Part shown: one piece after another, positions 50,744-60,597 of the stretch
How the letters are laid out: the number at the start of each line of letters is the position of its first letter
Position numbering within the stretch: position 1 is the first letter of the stretch
Source: Chytriomyces cf. hyalinus JEL632
Lineage: Eukaryota > Chytridiomycota > Chytridiomycetes > Chytridiales > Chytriomycetaceae
Reading direction: 5' to 3'
DNA length: 64,000 bases
Assembly: GCA_025435555.1 (NCBI GenBank)
Contig: JAIWWG010000022.1
Location: 62,001-126,000, forward strand
Program-made: the position numbers and the translations under genes
The notes under the pieces: model-generated
Database searches by the model: none
Told to the model about the DNA's origin: nothing
What the model saw: only the letters and a program-made list of their open reading frames with translations

Positions 50744-50745
50744 TG
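50697..50745. repeat. (GCGT)n tetranucleotide microsatellite
   Basis: About 12 near-perfect GTGC/GCGT units on the plus strand, just after an alternating TGCATGCATGCATAC stretch. Alternating purine-pyrimidine sequence of this kind can adopt Z-form. Confidence 0.95.
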
Positions 50746-51457
50746 AAAGGTTAAAGTTAAAGAGAGACGAGAAGAGAAGAGAGGAGGCGTCAGAGTTGAG
50801 TTCATTTGGTGGTATTTTATTTTATTTCAGATTATTCTTTTGGTTTGAATCAAAACCAAGAAAGAGAGAAACGAAGCAGCCAAGTACAACAACAACAACA
50901 AGAACAAAATAAACAAGAAGCAGCAGCAGATATTTGGTAAAATAAACAGACAAGTCACAAGTTGGTTGGAATGAGAAAAGAATAATAACACTTGAAACAC
51001 CAATTTCACAACTTTTTTTTTTTTTTTTTTAATCTAGCATCACTGCGCTGCAAGCCCCCACTAATCGCTAATGGGTGTCTTGTCTCACACGCACACATCT
51101 CATCGAATGTGCTCGAAGGGGCACCCTCATGTCTATGCAGTCACATACAGCATACGCATACACATATACACACACACAGCACACAGCATACAGCTGCGCG
51201 GCTGAATCGCAAGTCTCGCCCGCACGCGCTGTGCAACCCGCACCGCACCGCACCGCACCCACAGACGCAGGTGGCGTGATTTGCCACTCTCTGATTGAAA
51301 AAAAAAAGCCCTTTCAAATTGATACAATTTTCACGCTGCAAAAAAATTTGAAAAATTGGAGGCAAAAGAAAACATACAAATAGAGCCCCTCTTCCCACTC
51401 GCACAAAGAAACAAAAGGAACGAACTTCTATCCAAACAACCAACACACACACACAAA

Positions 51458-51769
51458 ATGAGATTCAACGCCGTTGCCCTTCTTGTCGCTGCCGCCACCG
51501 TCCTCGCCCAGGACTCCTCCTCCATTGAGGCCACCGGCACCGTCGCTGCCACCGCTGCTGCAACCAAGCCCGCTGCCACCTCTGCCGCCGCCGCCGCTGC
51601 CGAGACCACCTCCGACGTTGTCATCAACCCCAACTACGTCAACGAGATCATGGGACGTGGAAAGGCTCTGTGGGCATTCCTGCCAGTCTCCATCGTCGGA
51701 ACTGTTGCATCTCTGATTCCATTCTTCCGCAACTTTGACCAAGGAGTTCAGGCTGATGAGCAATCATAA
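51458..51769 (+). CDS. Small secreted/membrane protein, copy 1 (unknown family)
   Basis: Intronless, 103 aa. Signal peptide MRFNAVALLVAAATVLAQ, then an Ala/Thr/Ser-rich stretch of about 45 residues, then a conserved C-terminal block VVINPNYVNEIMGRGKALW, a hydrophobic helix AFLPVSIVGTVASLIPFF and a short RNFDQGVQADE tail. Topology is probably a cleaved signal plus one membrane helix. Codons are strongly biased to C-ending forms (GCC, ACC, GTC), unlike neighbours, which suggests high expression. AATAAA lies 190 bases after the stop (51959-51964). A near-identical copy lies about 0.9 kb downstream. I do not recognise the family. Confidence 0.82.
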   Translation: MRFNAVALLVAAATVLAQDSSSIEATGTVAATAAATKPAATSAAAAAAETTSDVVINPNYVNEIMGRGKALWAFLPVSIVGTVASLIPFFRNFDQGVQADEQS

Positions 51770-52682
51770 ACAGCTCTGCTTCCTCTTTAGACGTGTGATC
51801 CAAGATAGATTGTCCAAACAGCTGGTCTGCGATTGCCGTTGTCTGTTTTGTTTTGTTTTTTGTAGTTTCTTTTTCCTTTCTTGTTTCATAATCTAAGGTG
51901 AAGGTGACGGTGAATGTGTGTGCGTGTCCCTCTGCATATCGTGATTCTGTGCGGAGGGAATAAACGACAGCAACTATGGTTGTATAGAGTAGAATCAAAT
52001 ACACCCACCCGCCTTTAGAAAGTGTTTTGTTGTAATTTGAAATCGCCTCAAGAGGACCCTACTTGTCTGGATTGTTTGCTCTGGCAGTATGCTAAAACAG
52101 ATGGATCCATACTCGCATGCATGGGACATTCACTGACTGGACTCGATCGACGCAGGCAGGCATTTGTCATGCGTATGTCCGAACAACAAATTGCTGCGTG
52201 CGTGCGCTAGCTTGTGAACAACTCAATGACCAATCAAAAGACTCGGGAATGGAAAATGTAATAATTGTGCCAGTCAGTGTCTCTCTTCTGTCTGTTGTCA
52301 TCCATCCATCCATCCATCCAAAGCATCCATCCATCAGATACCTGTTATTCATGCCCATCCATCCATCCATCCATCCATCCATCTTGTCATCCATCCACCG
52401 AGTCAGACCCTCTCCCACTCTCGCTGAGAGAGAGAGCAGCGGTGCTGATGATCGCAAAGGAGGCATGTTGCACCAGGAAAGTATGACTCATTTGCGGAAG
52501 AGGCGCAGCGTTATGGAGATGGAATGGATGGGATGCATCGCCATAATTTCAAAAGCAAAAGAATGCCGCTTCGGATTTTAAGAGGTGGCGAACCAAGGAA
52601 CGGGATGATATTACAGAAAAATCTCGGGTGACTTGCTGAGATCACACAAAAAAACAACACTCAACAAATCCCACAAGCACAC
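51770..52682. other. Intergenic between the two small paralogues, with CATC arrays
   Basis: 913 bp holding the 3' UTR of copy 1, a CATC-repeat block (entered separately) and the promoter of copy 2. No credible coding frame. The frames on either strand are generated by the repeat. Confidence 0.6.
52299..52398. repeat. (CATC)n arrays, interrupted
   Basis: Three blocks of CATC units, at about 52299-52320, 52324-52336 and 52355-52397, separated by short unique sequence. Confidence 0.93.
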
Positions 52683-52985
52683 ATGAGATTCTCCGCCGTT
52701 GCCCTCCTCGTTGCTGCCGCCGCTGCCGTCTCCGCCCAAGATGCCACTGCCCAGGCTACTGGAACTGTTGCTGCCACTGCCCAAGCCTCTGCCACCTCTG
52801 CCGCCGCTGCTGCCGCCGAGACCACTGCAGAGGTTGTCATTAACCCAAACTACGTCAACGAGATCATGGGACGTGGAAAGGCTCTGTGGGCGTTCCTGCC
52901 AGTCTCTATCGTTGGAACTGTTGCCTCCCTGATTCCATTCTTTCGCAACTTTGACCAAGGAGTTCAGGCTGACGAGTCATCGTAA
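52683..52985 (+). CDS. Small secreted/membrane protein, copy 2 (tandem paralogue)
   Basis: Intronless, 100 aa. Same design as copy 1: signal peptide MRFSAVALLVAAAAAVSAQ, an Ala/Thr/Gln-rich stretch, then a C-terminal block of about 47 residues identical at protein level from VVINPNYVNEIM to GVQADE. Only the low-complexity middle and the last two or three residues differ. At DNA level the block is also nearly identical, with scattered synonymous changes, so the copies are recent or homogenised. Codon bias to C-ending forms is again high. AATAAA at 53211-53216 is 225 bases after the stop. Confidence 0.82.
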   Translation: MRFSAVALLVAAAAAVSAQDATAQATGTVAATAQASATSAAAAAAETTAEVVINPNYVNEIMGRGKALWAFLPVSIVGTVASLIPFFRNFDQGVQADESS

Positions 52986-53760
52986 AGCAGCAAAATGTGG
53001 GCTCCGCATTCATTCCCTCCATCAAGTAAAACAAAAAAACTCTTATTTTCCATCGATATCGTTTTCTTGATTGAGCGCCCCTCGGTTTTGTGCGGTGTGG
53101 TCTCTCGTCCAGTTGTTTTTCTTTTCTGTATGTTGAAGTTGGGGAGTTTGTGCTCTTCTTACACTGTTTAGACTTGTCCCCTATGTTTCGTTTGTGCCCA
53201 AGGATACTGCAATAAAAAGACGCAGAACTGCAGGTGCAAACTGACTTGGTTGTCAATTGGGAAGTGATGATGAAAAATCAAGAAATTTGGATTTGTTTGG
53301 TCAACACTGGATATGTCAACAAACAACTGCTTCTCCACGTCCACAAAAGCCAGTGTCCAGTGCTACCCACCCAATCCTTGCTACCAAGCTCGGAGACCAC
53401 ACGCAACACTTGGTCAGAAAACGCCCCGCTCTGTAAAAGCTTGGATCCATTTGCCCCCAAATTGTCAGCATTTCGTGTGTGCACGTGGGACCCAGTAAAG
53501 TGCGGGGCACACACATACAACACTGCAAATCCACTTTTGTACAGCAGGGGAATTTCTCTTTGTCTGCGAAATTTGGAGTAGCCTGTGTGTCGTGGTGGTC
53601 CCACCCGGTTTGATCCACACATTCTTGAAAAAATTCTTTCACGCGCGCATCACTTTCTACGTCCCTTTGAGCGGGAATCGACAACATTCCAATGCACATT
53701 ACGAAAGTGGGGTGTAGTTTTATTCCAAAAGAAAAAAATATGATCATACAAAAAACATCA
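52986..53760. other. Convergent intergenic region
   Basis: 775 bp between small copy 2 and the first LRR-like gene (minus). Holds the 3' UTR of copy 2. Frames of up to 143 codons on the minus strand show no domain, signal peptide or paralogue. Confidence 0.55.
53211..53216 (+). terminator. Polyadenylation signal AATAAA of small copy 2
   Basis: Canonical hexamer 225 bases after the stop, similar in spacing to the AATAAA at 51959 of copy 1. Confidence 0.5.
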
Positions 53761-55370
53761 TCAGGTTGAAGGTCGTGTAGGTACTACTCCTGATGCTTGT
53801 ACTGGCACCACCGCTGTTCCTCCTACCCCGGATTGCTCAGCTTGAACCAGTGGAGCCTGTTGTTGTCCCACCGCCACCGCCCCACCAGCAGCAGCAGCTT
53901 CCTCATACTTTGGCACTTCCGGCACATACGCCGGCAACAATTCTTCAACTGGCCGCATCTCAATCCCGCCCTCCTGATTTCTCCTCGCGTAAATGTATCG
54001 ATCTAGCCCCGATTGTTGCCGCTGCGATTCATAATCGGATCGCATCATTTGCCGGCGTTTCAGGTATACCCAAAAACTGATGCACACGAGCGCTAAAAAC
54101 GCAACCGATAGGAATGTGGATGTTATTGAAAAGTTTCGTTCATCCACGAGGTATCCGGAAGCTCCAGTTAACGGCCTTGTTGCCCGCGGTGGTGGCGGGG
54201 TTGTTGCAGTAGTGTTGTTGCAGTATGAAATGAGTGTGTCGGTACTGAGTAGACAGGTCGGTTGCATGGTCCATGAGGCTGGGATACACAGTAACGTGTT
54301 TGTAAACGAACATTGCCTTGCCTCCGTCCACCGCTCCGATTTTGTAATATTGTTAAAGTATGCCGATGGAAGCGGGCCAGACAAGAAAGTATTGTTTGCG
54401 ACGGAAAAGAATGCCATCGTGTCTCCCAAGCTTGCAGGAACTGGGCCCGTCAGATTGTTGTTTTGCAGATCAATGAGTGATAACAAGCCGTCCCGGCGAA
54501 TGGCGTTGTATGAGAATTCGGGGATGGGGCCGGTTAAAAGTTTTGAGGCGGTTTTCTGGTTTGCGATGCTTCCACTTAAGTCTCTGTTGTATGTATGTGT
54601 GCCGTTTCCCAGTAAATATATGTTGAGCGGATTGCCTCAAGTTCTAACATGGACTCACAAAATGCGCAGGTACTTTGGAGTTTCGATCCACTGAATCAGA
54701 GGTGCAAGGATGTTGCTGCCAGCGAGAGCATTGTGAAACTCGAGGACTGCCAAATTCGGAAATGAAGGCAATGAGGCGGGAAGTTGGGTGGACGGTCTAG
54801 GCGGATTGGTGACGGTGAGATTGTAGACTGTGTTGACGTCGCAGAATGAGGCAGCAAGGTAAGAGGTATCGTCAGTGCCGCTTTTTATGACGGTCTGGTT
54901 TTAATCTGTGGGATTAGTAACTATCGTGAGGAGAGAGGGGTCTTGTCACCTTTGCAGTACAGGCGACGTTCGTGGTTGTGAAACCAAACTCAGATGCCAT
55001 CGACAGCACGGCCTGAACGAGTACAGACAGATGTGCCAGTGGTGGTGAGTGTGTGTGGGTTGAGAGAAGGGACAAGAAACTTGGAACGCACCTGGCATTG
55101 AGATCCCGATTGATCGACGGGCCTTTTGTCAAGCAAGTCATGCACACGCCCCTCTGCATCGTAACAGCCTTCTGCTTTCTGAAACTGGGCATCGCTGCCA
55201 AAGAGGTACCAGTACAGGACACCGCCCGCAACAACGGCAAACACGAATAGAGCCAGTGTCGCCACCAATGCCCGTTTGCGACCCACTGTGCTCGTGTCAA
55301 CGGGTGTCGTGTTGATGCGTGCATGTGATCTGTCCATGTACGAATCAAGTCGTTCGCGGATGCCGGGCAT
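53761..55370 (-). CDS. LRR-like protein with two membrane segments, copy 1
   Basis: Exons (minus) 55092-55370, 54950-55012, 54659-54894, 53761-54583 give 466 aa. Cytoplasmic N-terminus of about 30 residues, membrane segment 1 (LVATLALFVFAVVAGGVLYW), then an ectodomain with a Cys-containing part (GCYDAEG, QCQ, ACTAK, FCD) and plant-type LRR-like repeats (LPSFPNLAVLEFHNALAG, LLSLIDLQNNNLTGPVPASL, MAFFSVANNTFLSGPLPSA). Membrane segment 2 is STFLSVAFLALVCISFWVYL, followed by a cytoplasmic tail of about 120 residues with LPAYVPEVPKYEE. No kinase domain. This looks like an LRR sensor or adhesion protein with both ends inside. The start at 55370 is the only ATG that fits. Confidence 0.78.
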
Positions 55371-55444
55371 TGCGATTAAAAATTTTATGAATTCAAGCAA
55401 ATCACTTTTTTTTTTTTTGTTTTTACATGTTTTTCTTTATGGCT

Positions 55445-57296
55445 TCACCGTCCCCCATCAACGACCACGTTCGGCGCATTTGGAGCCACAGCTGCATTCT
55501 CGCGTCCGGGCGCGTTCGTACCAGAAGGAGGAGGAGGAGGAGGAGGAGTCTCTCCACCCTCCGCATGCAGTGTATACTCTGGCAGCCCAAAATTATTTGC
55601 CCTCTGAAGCTCCAAATCCACTACAAGCGGCCCTCCATGATTCATTGCCATAGCCGCTGTCACAGCCGCACTCCCTTCCGAAGATTGCCGCGTCTTTCTC
55701 AACCTTTTCCCTTGTACATACATGATGGACCCCACAGAACCCAGCAACACGATCCCAAACATGAGCGCAACAATTTTGGACACGTTTGATACTACTCCCG
55801 ATGCGACTTGAGCTGCATTCGTTGTTCCGATGGTACCGCCACTTCCACCGCTTCCGAACCCGAACCCGTTTGTTTTGGATTTGGGGTCGACTTCTACAAG
55901 TGGTTTTGGATCGCCGCCTCCACATGTTGGTAGTGCAAGCATCGCATTTCGTAAACAAGCCGGTTGCGCTTTCCATGAAGATGGGATGCAGAGAGTTGTA
56001 TTTGTAAGCCCGCATCGCAGCGCGGCTGTCCATTCTTCCTGCTTGGTTTTGTTGGCGTTGATGGAAGCTGGGAGTGGACCAGACAGGAGTGTATTATTGG
56101 AAACGGTCATGAGTTGCATATTGTCCGCGAGTGTTGAAGGGATTAAGCCGGATAGGTTGTTGTTTGCGACCCAGAATTCAATGAAATACGCTTTGGAGTC
56201 TGCAAGGCGGGCGTTGAGTTCGGGGATGGAACCGTTTAATGTGCGGGATGTGTTTTGGCTGTTTGCGATGCTTCCTGTCATGTTTCTTTCAAGAGAAAAG
56301 CGTGAGGATGTGTTTCTAGTGACAGATCTTTTTCAAAAGGGGATAACTCACAATACTTGAAAATATTTCGAATACTGCAGCGTATCAAACAGAGCAGCTA
56401 GAATTTTATCGCCGTAAAATGCATTGTTCATCCCGAGCGTGGATAGATTGTTGAACGATGCAAAAGATTGGGGAACCTCGGGGAGAGGGATGGGAGGGTT
56501 CTCCACATGCAAATAGTAAACGGCCTCCTCGTTGCAGAATTGAGCAGAGAGAAGCGATGACGCGTCAGAAGGACTTGTAAACGTGGTCTGTTTGAGTAAA
56601 ATGAGTCAGAAAAGTTTGCTGGGGGGCACCAAGTGACAGCCACGCCCAGCTTTACATTTTGGTTGCAGGTTGTGTTTGCGTCAATCGGGAAACCAAACAA
56701 CTTTCCCATGTCCAAGACAGCCTGGAGTGTGAGGGGGGAACAGAGTCATGTTAATTTGTTTTTGTTCATTTGCGCAAAATGAATTTTGACGGGATTGAAC
56801 GAACCTTGCATTGAGCGGACGTTTGGTTCACACTGGACGACTCGTCCTTGAACAGAGAATAAACACTGCCAGAGGTATCATAACATCCATCGAGAACGCC
56901 TGCAGAGCTTGAAGGCGGGATGCCTCCTGGTGCATTGCCAGGCGACGAGCTTTCCTCACCAAAGGGAAGTGCCCCGCTGAAAATGACAAAGTAGACGAGT
57001 CCAGCTGCTAGGAAGCTGGCAATCACGAACGTGAACCATCGGAAATCTTTCCGTCGTTTTCGGGAGATGCGGGAGGATGGTAGCGGCCGTTGTTGCCGAG
57101 ACCATTGAGAGATGCGTTGTCTGTAGGTGACTTGAGGAGCGGTCGGCGGCGCCGTTCTTACGACTGTTTGGCGAGGAAGGATTTCGGGGGCAGCAGCAGC
57201 TGGTGACACTGGTGCAGGTTGTTGGGATGGTAGCGGTGGTGCCACGGCCTGATCGGCTTGGTTGGTGCGACGGCGGCCCTGAAACAAGGCAAGCAT
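55445..57296 (-). CDS. LRR-like protein with two membrane segments, copy 2
   Basis: Exons (minus) 56805-57296, 56656-56721, 56352-56587, 55445-56285 give 544 aa. Same architecture as the neighbour, and the third exon has the identical length (236 nt). The Pro/Gln-rich cytoplasmic N-terminus is longer (about 100 residues). Membrane segment 1 is FVIASFLAAGLVYFVIFSG. The ectodomain has GCYDTSG, QCK, TCNQN and FCNEE, and LRR-like runs (FNNLSTLGMNNAFYGD, EFWVANNNLSGLIPSTLADN, MTVSNNTLLSGPLPASI). Membrane segment 2 is IVALMFGIVLLGSVGSIMYV. The tail holds GLPEYTLH and a Pro run. A TTTCAG just before GRRRTNQ could also be a splice acceptor, so an upstream start exon remains possible. Confidence 0.77.
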
Positions 57297-57632
57297 AAAA
57301 AAGATTTGGTTCTAAAGTAATAAACAACCTCTTTCAATTGCAACGATAACTGGAATTCAAGAAAAACAAAACATATGCAAGATGATCAACTCCCAAGAGG
57401 TGCCGAGGGGAAGTGGTAGTGTACGACGCATTCTGCTGCTTCATCCGTTGCCGTTGATTCGACGCTGAGATCAAGATCCCAAAACTAATGTTCACATCCC
57501 TCTCTCACTCTCACTCGCGTTGCTCACGCGATTACAAACGGAGCTCATTCGTGCATCGCAGTTTCCGCCTGCTCTGGCTCATGCGTTGTTGAAGGGGCTT
57601 AAAATTTTTTTTGGCCACAACAAAAACAAGAC
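57297..57632. other. Divergent promoter region
   Basis: 336 bp between LRR-like copy 2 (minus) and the MYND gene (plus). CT-rich patch (CCCTCTCTCACTCTCACTC) at about 57496-57514, as seen in many fungal promoters. Nothing else stands out. Confidence 0.5.
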
Positions 57633-59831
57633 ATGAAACGGGGAGGCAATCTGCAACTTCTCAAGGCATCCCAACTAGCCGAGGGCCGAACAAGCAACGG
57701 ATCAGAGATTGTCGCGTGGGCCGCAGCAGCCTTCCTGAGCGACTCGCTGTTACCAACGATGGCGCTCAATACGCTGGGTACCCGCATCGAGCGCATAGAA
57801 GGACATGTAACGGGCTCTACGACCAGTCCAGACCCGCTTGAAGTCTGTTGTGGGCTTATTTATAGAGCAGGAATGCATGCGTGTTGGCAGCGGTTTGGTC
57901 CTGCTGTTGAATCAATGACAAAGGTGTGGCGATCAGTTGTTTACTCGCTCAAACATCCAACTTTAAAAAAAAAACAGGCTCTGCAAGCGGCAAAAAAAGC
58001 GAAAATCAAGTCCAACGCGCCGGTTCACTCGGCTTCATCAGTGCTCACTGAACTCGGCTTCACAATGCCAAAACTCAAGGCCCAATGCCATGCTCTGCGT
58101 TCAGCCTACCACGCGTGTAACGGGTCCGCCAGTAAGGCACGGGCAGATCTTGTGGATGCTCTTGCCCTGGATTCGCACAACGCCCAAGCTCGTGGCAGTA
58201 TGACCATCTTGCTTTACCGACTCGGCGAGCGCGATGAGGCGCTAAAGCACGCACAGTTTATGAAGGCACATATACCGGCATCCCACTTTCACGTGGCAGC
58301 CTACCAAGTCGCCGCAATTATTTTGCTGACGAGGCCTTCCAACCCTGACATTACTGCCAAGACAAAGTGGCTGGATGTCGCTGTTCGGTTATCAAAGGAG
58401 TTTGACGAAGACTTGACGCAAGACTTGATGGACATTGCAATGTCCGAATATGAGTCTTTGCACAGAATCAAACAAAAGGAGATTCCCAATACTGTGATTG
58501 AAGAAACGATCGGGCCCATTATGGATGAATATGAGCGTCTCGCCGGTACCCCCGAAGATGCAACGACAAGACTTGCAAAAATGATGGCAGCTCTATCTTC
58601 ACGTCAAAAGCGGTCAAGTATGATTGAAACGTTACAAGGTCGGACCAGCATGGTACCAGCAAGCAAAGTTCCAAAACATGTGTTTGTAAAAGAGGACGGT
58701 GACCAAACACCAATTTGTGGAGCCGCGGGGGATGGACTGAGAAGTGATTGGGTGACTGGAATGGATTTCGACCCATACAAAATGAATGAACTCTTGACGC
58801 TTTGCATGATGGGCGCCGACATCAGTGACCCAAAAATCAAGGCAATATTCGATAAAGCGTCTGCGGCAGATTTGGAAAAACGCGTATCCCGAATGAACTT
58901 TAGCCCGCTTATCCTCGTCGTTGAGGGATGCCGCCAGCAAGCCTCGGACGGCCAAGGACGCCCCTCGGACCATATGCCACTCCTAAAATACCTTGTTCAC
59001 ACGCGCAAAGTCAATTTAGAAGGTCGCGACGTGATTGGGAACACGGCATTGTTCCATGCCCTCGCACTTGGAGCGAACGAAAAGACAATTGCCATGGCAC
59101 ATGTTCTCGTTAAAGCCGGCGCCAACATTAACATGCAGAACCGGTTTGGATCCACGGCTATGCATGAAGCTGTGCAGCGGCGCGATCAACTTGTTGTGCG
59201 GACCATGATGGAGCTTGGTGCGGACTGTCGAATTGAAGAATACGAAGGGCTTACTCCGTTACAGATGGCAAAGCATTGGCCCGTCATGTTCAAAGTGTTG
59301 GCAGACCATGAGGGCAAGAGCCAGCGTAAAACTGCGATGGCGACCATGAAGGACGACGGGCTCAAGTGCCACTGCTGCACTCTCCAAGGCAAGCCTTGTG
59401 CATGCATGAGTATTCGGTACTGTGGAAAAGTGTGCCAGAAGGTGGACTGGAAGCGGCACAAGGATGATTGCAAAGCTATTACTGGAGGGGACGGGTTTCT
59501 GACTGTGCAGCTTCGCGACGGAATCCAAGTTGTGCCCCATTTTGCCACTCAAGTTCAGTCGGGCAAGAAAGCGCATTCTGTGCGAACTGTCAAGATTCAA
59601 GTGGCTGGTCCGGGGGATCCGTTGATGGTGTACGACAAGACGCGTAGCTTTCAAAAAATCATTGTTGACTCAGAGCCAGGATATAATCGTATCTACAACA
59701 TTGTCACGACAAGGGGTGTGCTGGGGAGAAAGGCATATTTTTCAGCCCATGTCAGTGATGAGTCCAAGGCGAAAGGGGTCGATTCATTGAGACTGAAGGT
59801 TGACAAAGTCGAACCACCTTGTGACTGGTGA
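57633..59831 (+). CDS. TPR-like, ankyrin-repeat and MYND-finger protein
   Basis: Single exon, 732 aa. Residues about 150-215 resemble a TPR pair (SKARADLVDALALDSHNAQ, RLGERDEALKHAQFMKAH). About 465-560 are ankyrin repeats (GNTALFHALALGANEK, LVKAGANINMQNRFGSTAMH, MMELGADCRIEEYEGLTPLQ). About 577-609 are a MYND zinc finger with CHCC, CAC, YCGKVCQ, WKRHKDDC. The C-terminal about 110 residues are basic and beta-rich without a known domain. Ankyrin-MYND proteins bind partner proteins through proline-rich motifs. No SET or catalytic domain is present, so this is not a SMYD methyltransferase. No signal peptide; likely cytosolic or nuclear. Confidence 0.9.
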   Translation: MKRGGNLQLLKASQLAEGRTSNGSEIVAWAAAAFLSDSLLPTMALNTLGTRIERIEGHVTGSTTSPDPLEVCCGLIYRAGMHACWQRFGPAVESMTKVWRSVVYSLKHPTLKKKQALQAAKKAKIKSNAPVHSASSVLTELGFTMPKLKAQCHALRSAYHACNGSASKARADLVDALALDSHNAQARGSMTILLYRLGERDEALKHAQFMKAHIPASHFHVAAYQVAAIILLTRPSNPDITAKTKWLDVAVRLSKEFDEDLTQDLMDIAMSEYESLHRIKQKEIPNTVIEETIGPIMDEYERLAGTPEDATTRLAKMMAALSSRQKRSSMIETLQGRTSMVPASKVPKHVFVKEDGDQTPICGAAGDGLRSDWVTGMDFDPYKMNELLTLCMMGADISDPKIKAIFDKASAADLEKRVSRMNFSPLILVVEGCRQQASDGQGRPSDHMPLLKYLVHTRKVNLEGRDVIGNTALFHALALGANEKTIAMAHVLVKAGANINMQNRFGSTAMHEAVQRRDQLVVRTMMELGADCRIEEYEGLTPLQMAKHWPVMFKVLADHEGKSQRKTAMATMKDDGLKCHCCTLQGKPCACMSIRYCGKVCQKVDWKRHKDDCKAITGGDGFLTVQLRDGIQVVPHFATQVQSGKKAHSVRTVKIQVAGPGDPLMVYDKTRSFQKIIVDSEPGYNRIYNIVTTRGVLGRKAYFSAHVSDESKAKGVDSLRLKVDKVEPPCDW

Positions 59832-60597
59832 GGATGAATTTTTGTTTGGGCAGTTGGCAAAGTGCGTTGCAATAAATAGGTGATACATTGGGAGGGTTGA
59901 AATGATACTTGTGAAACTCCAAAGCCCCTCTCGCCAAAGCCCCTCTCCAATACAAAGAAGCTCATGCAGCCCAGACAGACGTCCATCGCCGTCGCTGCTG
60001 GGGATGCATGGCCCCCATCTCGAGACTGACATTCCCATGTTCCAACTCCAACTCTCGCATTCCAGAAAGACAAACGCAAATAAACGTGTTTCTGATGGCA
60101 CACTTTTATAAATTGTCGGTGACTGTCAGAGCACGCATCACACTGTCAAATTGTCAAATGGAAGGTCACGCGGGGAGGGTGCCACTTGATGTGACTAACG
60201 TGATTAAAATTTTGCGATCGCTTGGGTCGTTACCGACTGGACGATAACGATAAGCTGCTTTGCCTTGCATTCCTGATGTGGGGTGGGGTGGGTGGTTGGC
60301 ATGGCTGCTGTCTGGTCCGTGTCGTGTCTGTGCATGCGCAGGTGCCGTCACAGCGTTGGTGCCCGTGCTGCGCTGCGCTGTTTGCAATCGAGCATTGTCG
60401 TTATTTTTGGCCGAACGAATGAACGCCAGCCAGACCCGAAATTTCATTTTGCAGTTGAGCCTTCGGTGTAACGAGCGAGTCCAAGTAGAGATGAGATGGC
60501 AAATGGAGATTGGAGATTTGGAAATTCGTATAAAACGCGACTGTTTGCGCACAACCTTTCTCCAGATCCAAAACAACAACAACAAACACAAACAACT
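59832..60597. other. Intergenic, promoter of the glucanase gene
   Basis: 766 bp between the MYND gene stop and the glucanase start, same direction. AATAAA is seen at 59871-59876. A GGGGTGGGGTGGGTGG G-rich stretch lies at about 60279-60294, and a TATA-like element at 60529. Frames on the minus strand reaching 368 codons run through this region but continue into the glucanase exon antisense and have no domain. Confidence 0.55.
60529..60535 (+). promoter_or_regulatory. TATA-like box of the glucanase gene
   Basis: TATAAAA stands 63 bases before the ATG, followed by a CAAC-rich leader, the layout typical of strongly expressed secreted-enzyme genes in fungi. Confidence 0.5.

Larger units (their letters stand above)
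50162..51457. other. Repeat-rich divergent intergenic region, 1.3 kb
   Basis: Lies between the HAD phosphatase start and the first small secreted protein. Contains long tetranucleotide arrays (entered separately), GTT/AAC-rich and CA-rich stretches, and a poly(T) run about 51015-51030. No domain-bearing frame; the short frames reflect repeats. It is probably the promoter of the strongly expressed small gene at 51458. Confidence 0.6.

Noticed and set aside
51428-51763. 111-codon Gly-rich minus-strand frame
   Set aside because: Antisense of the Ala-rich small protein; GCC/GCT codons read as Gly on the reverse strand.
50311-52398. Repeat arrays as a CRISPR array
   Set aside because: Units are tetranucleotides without spacers, and the genome is eukaryotic.
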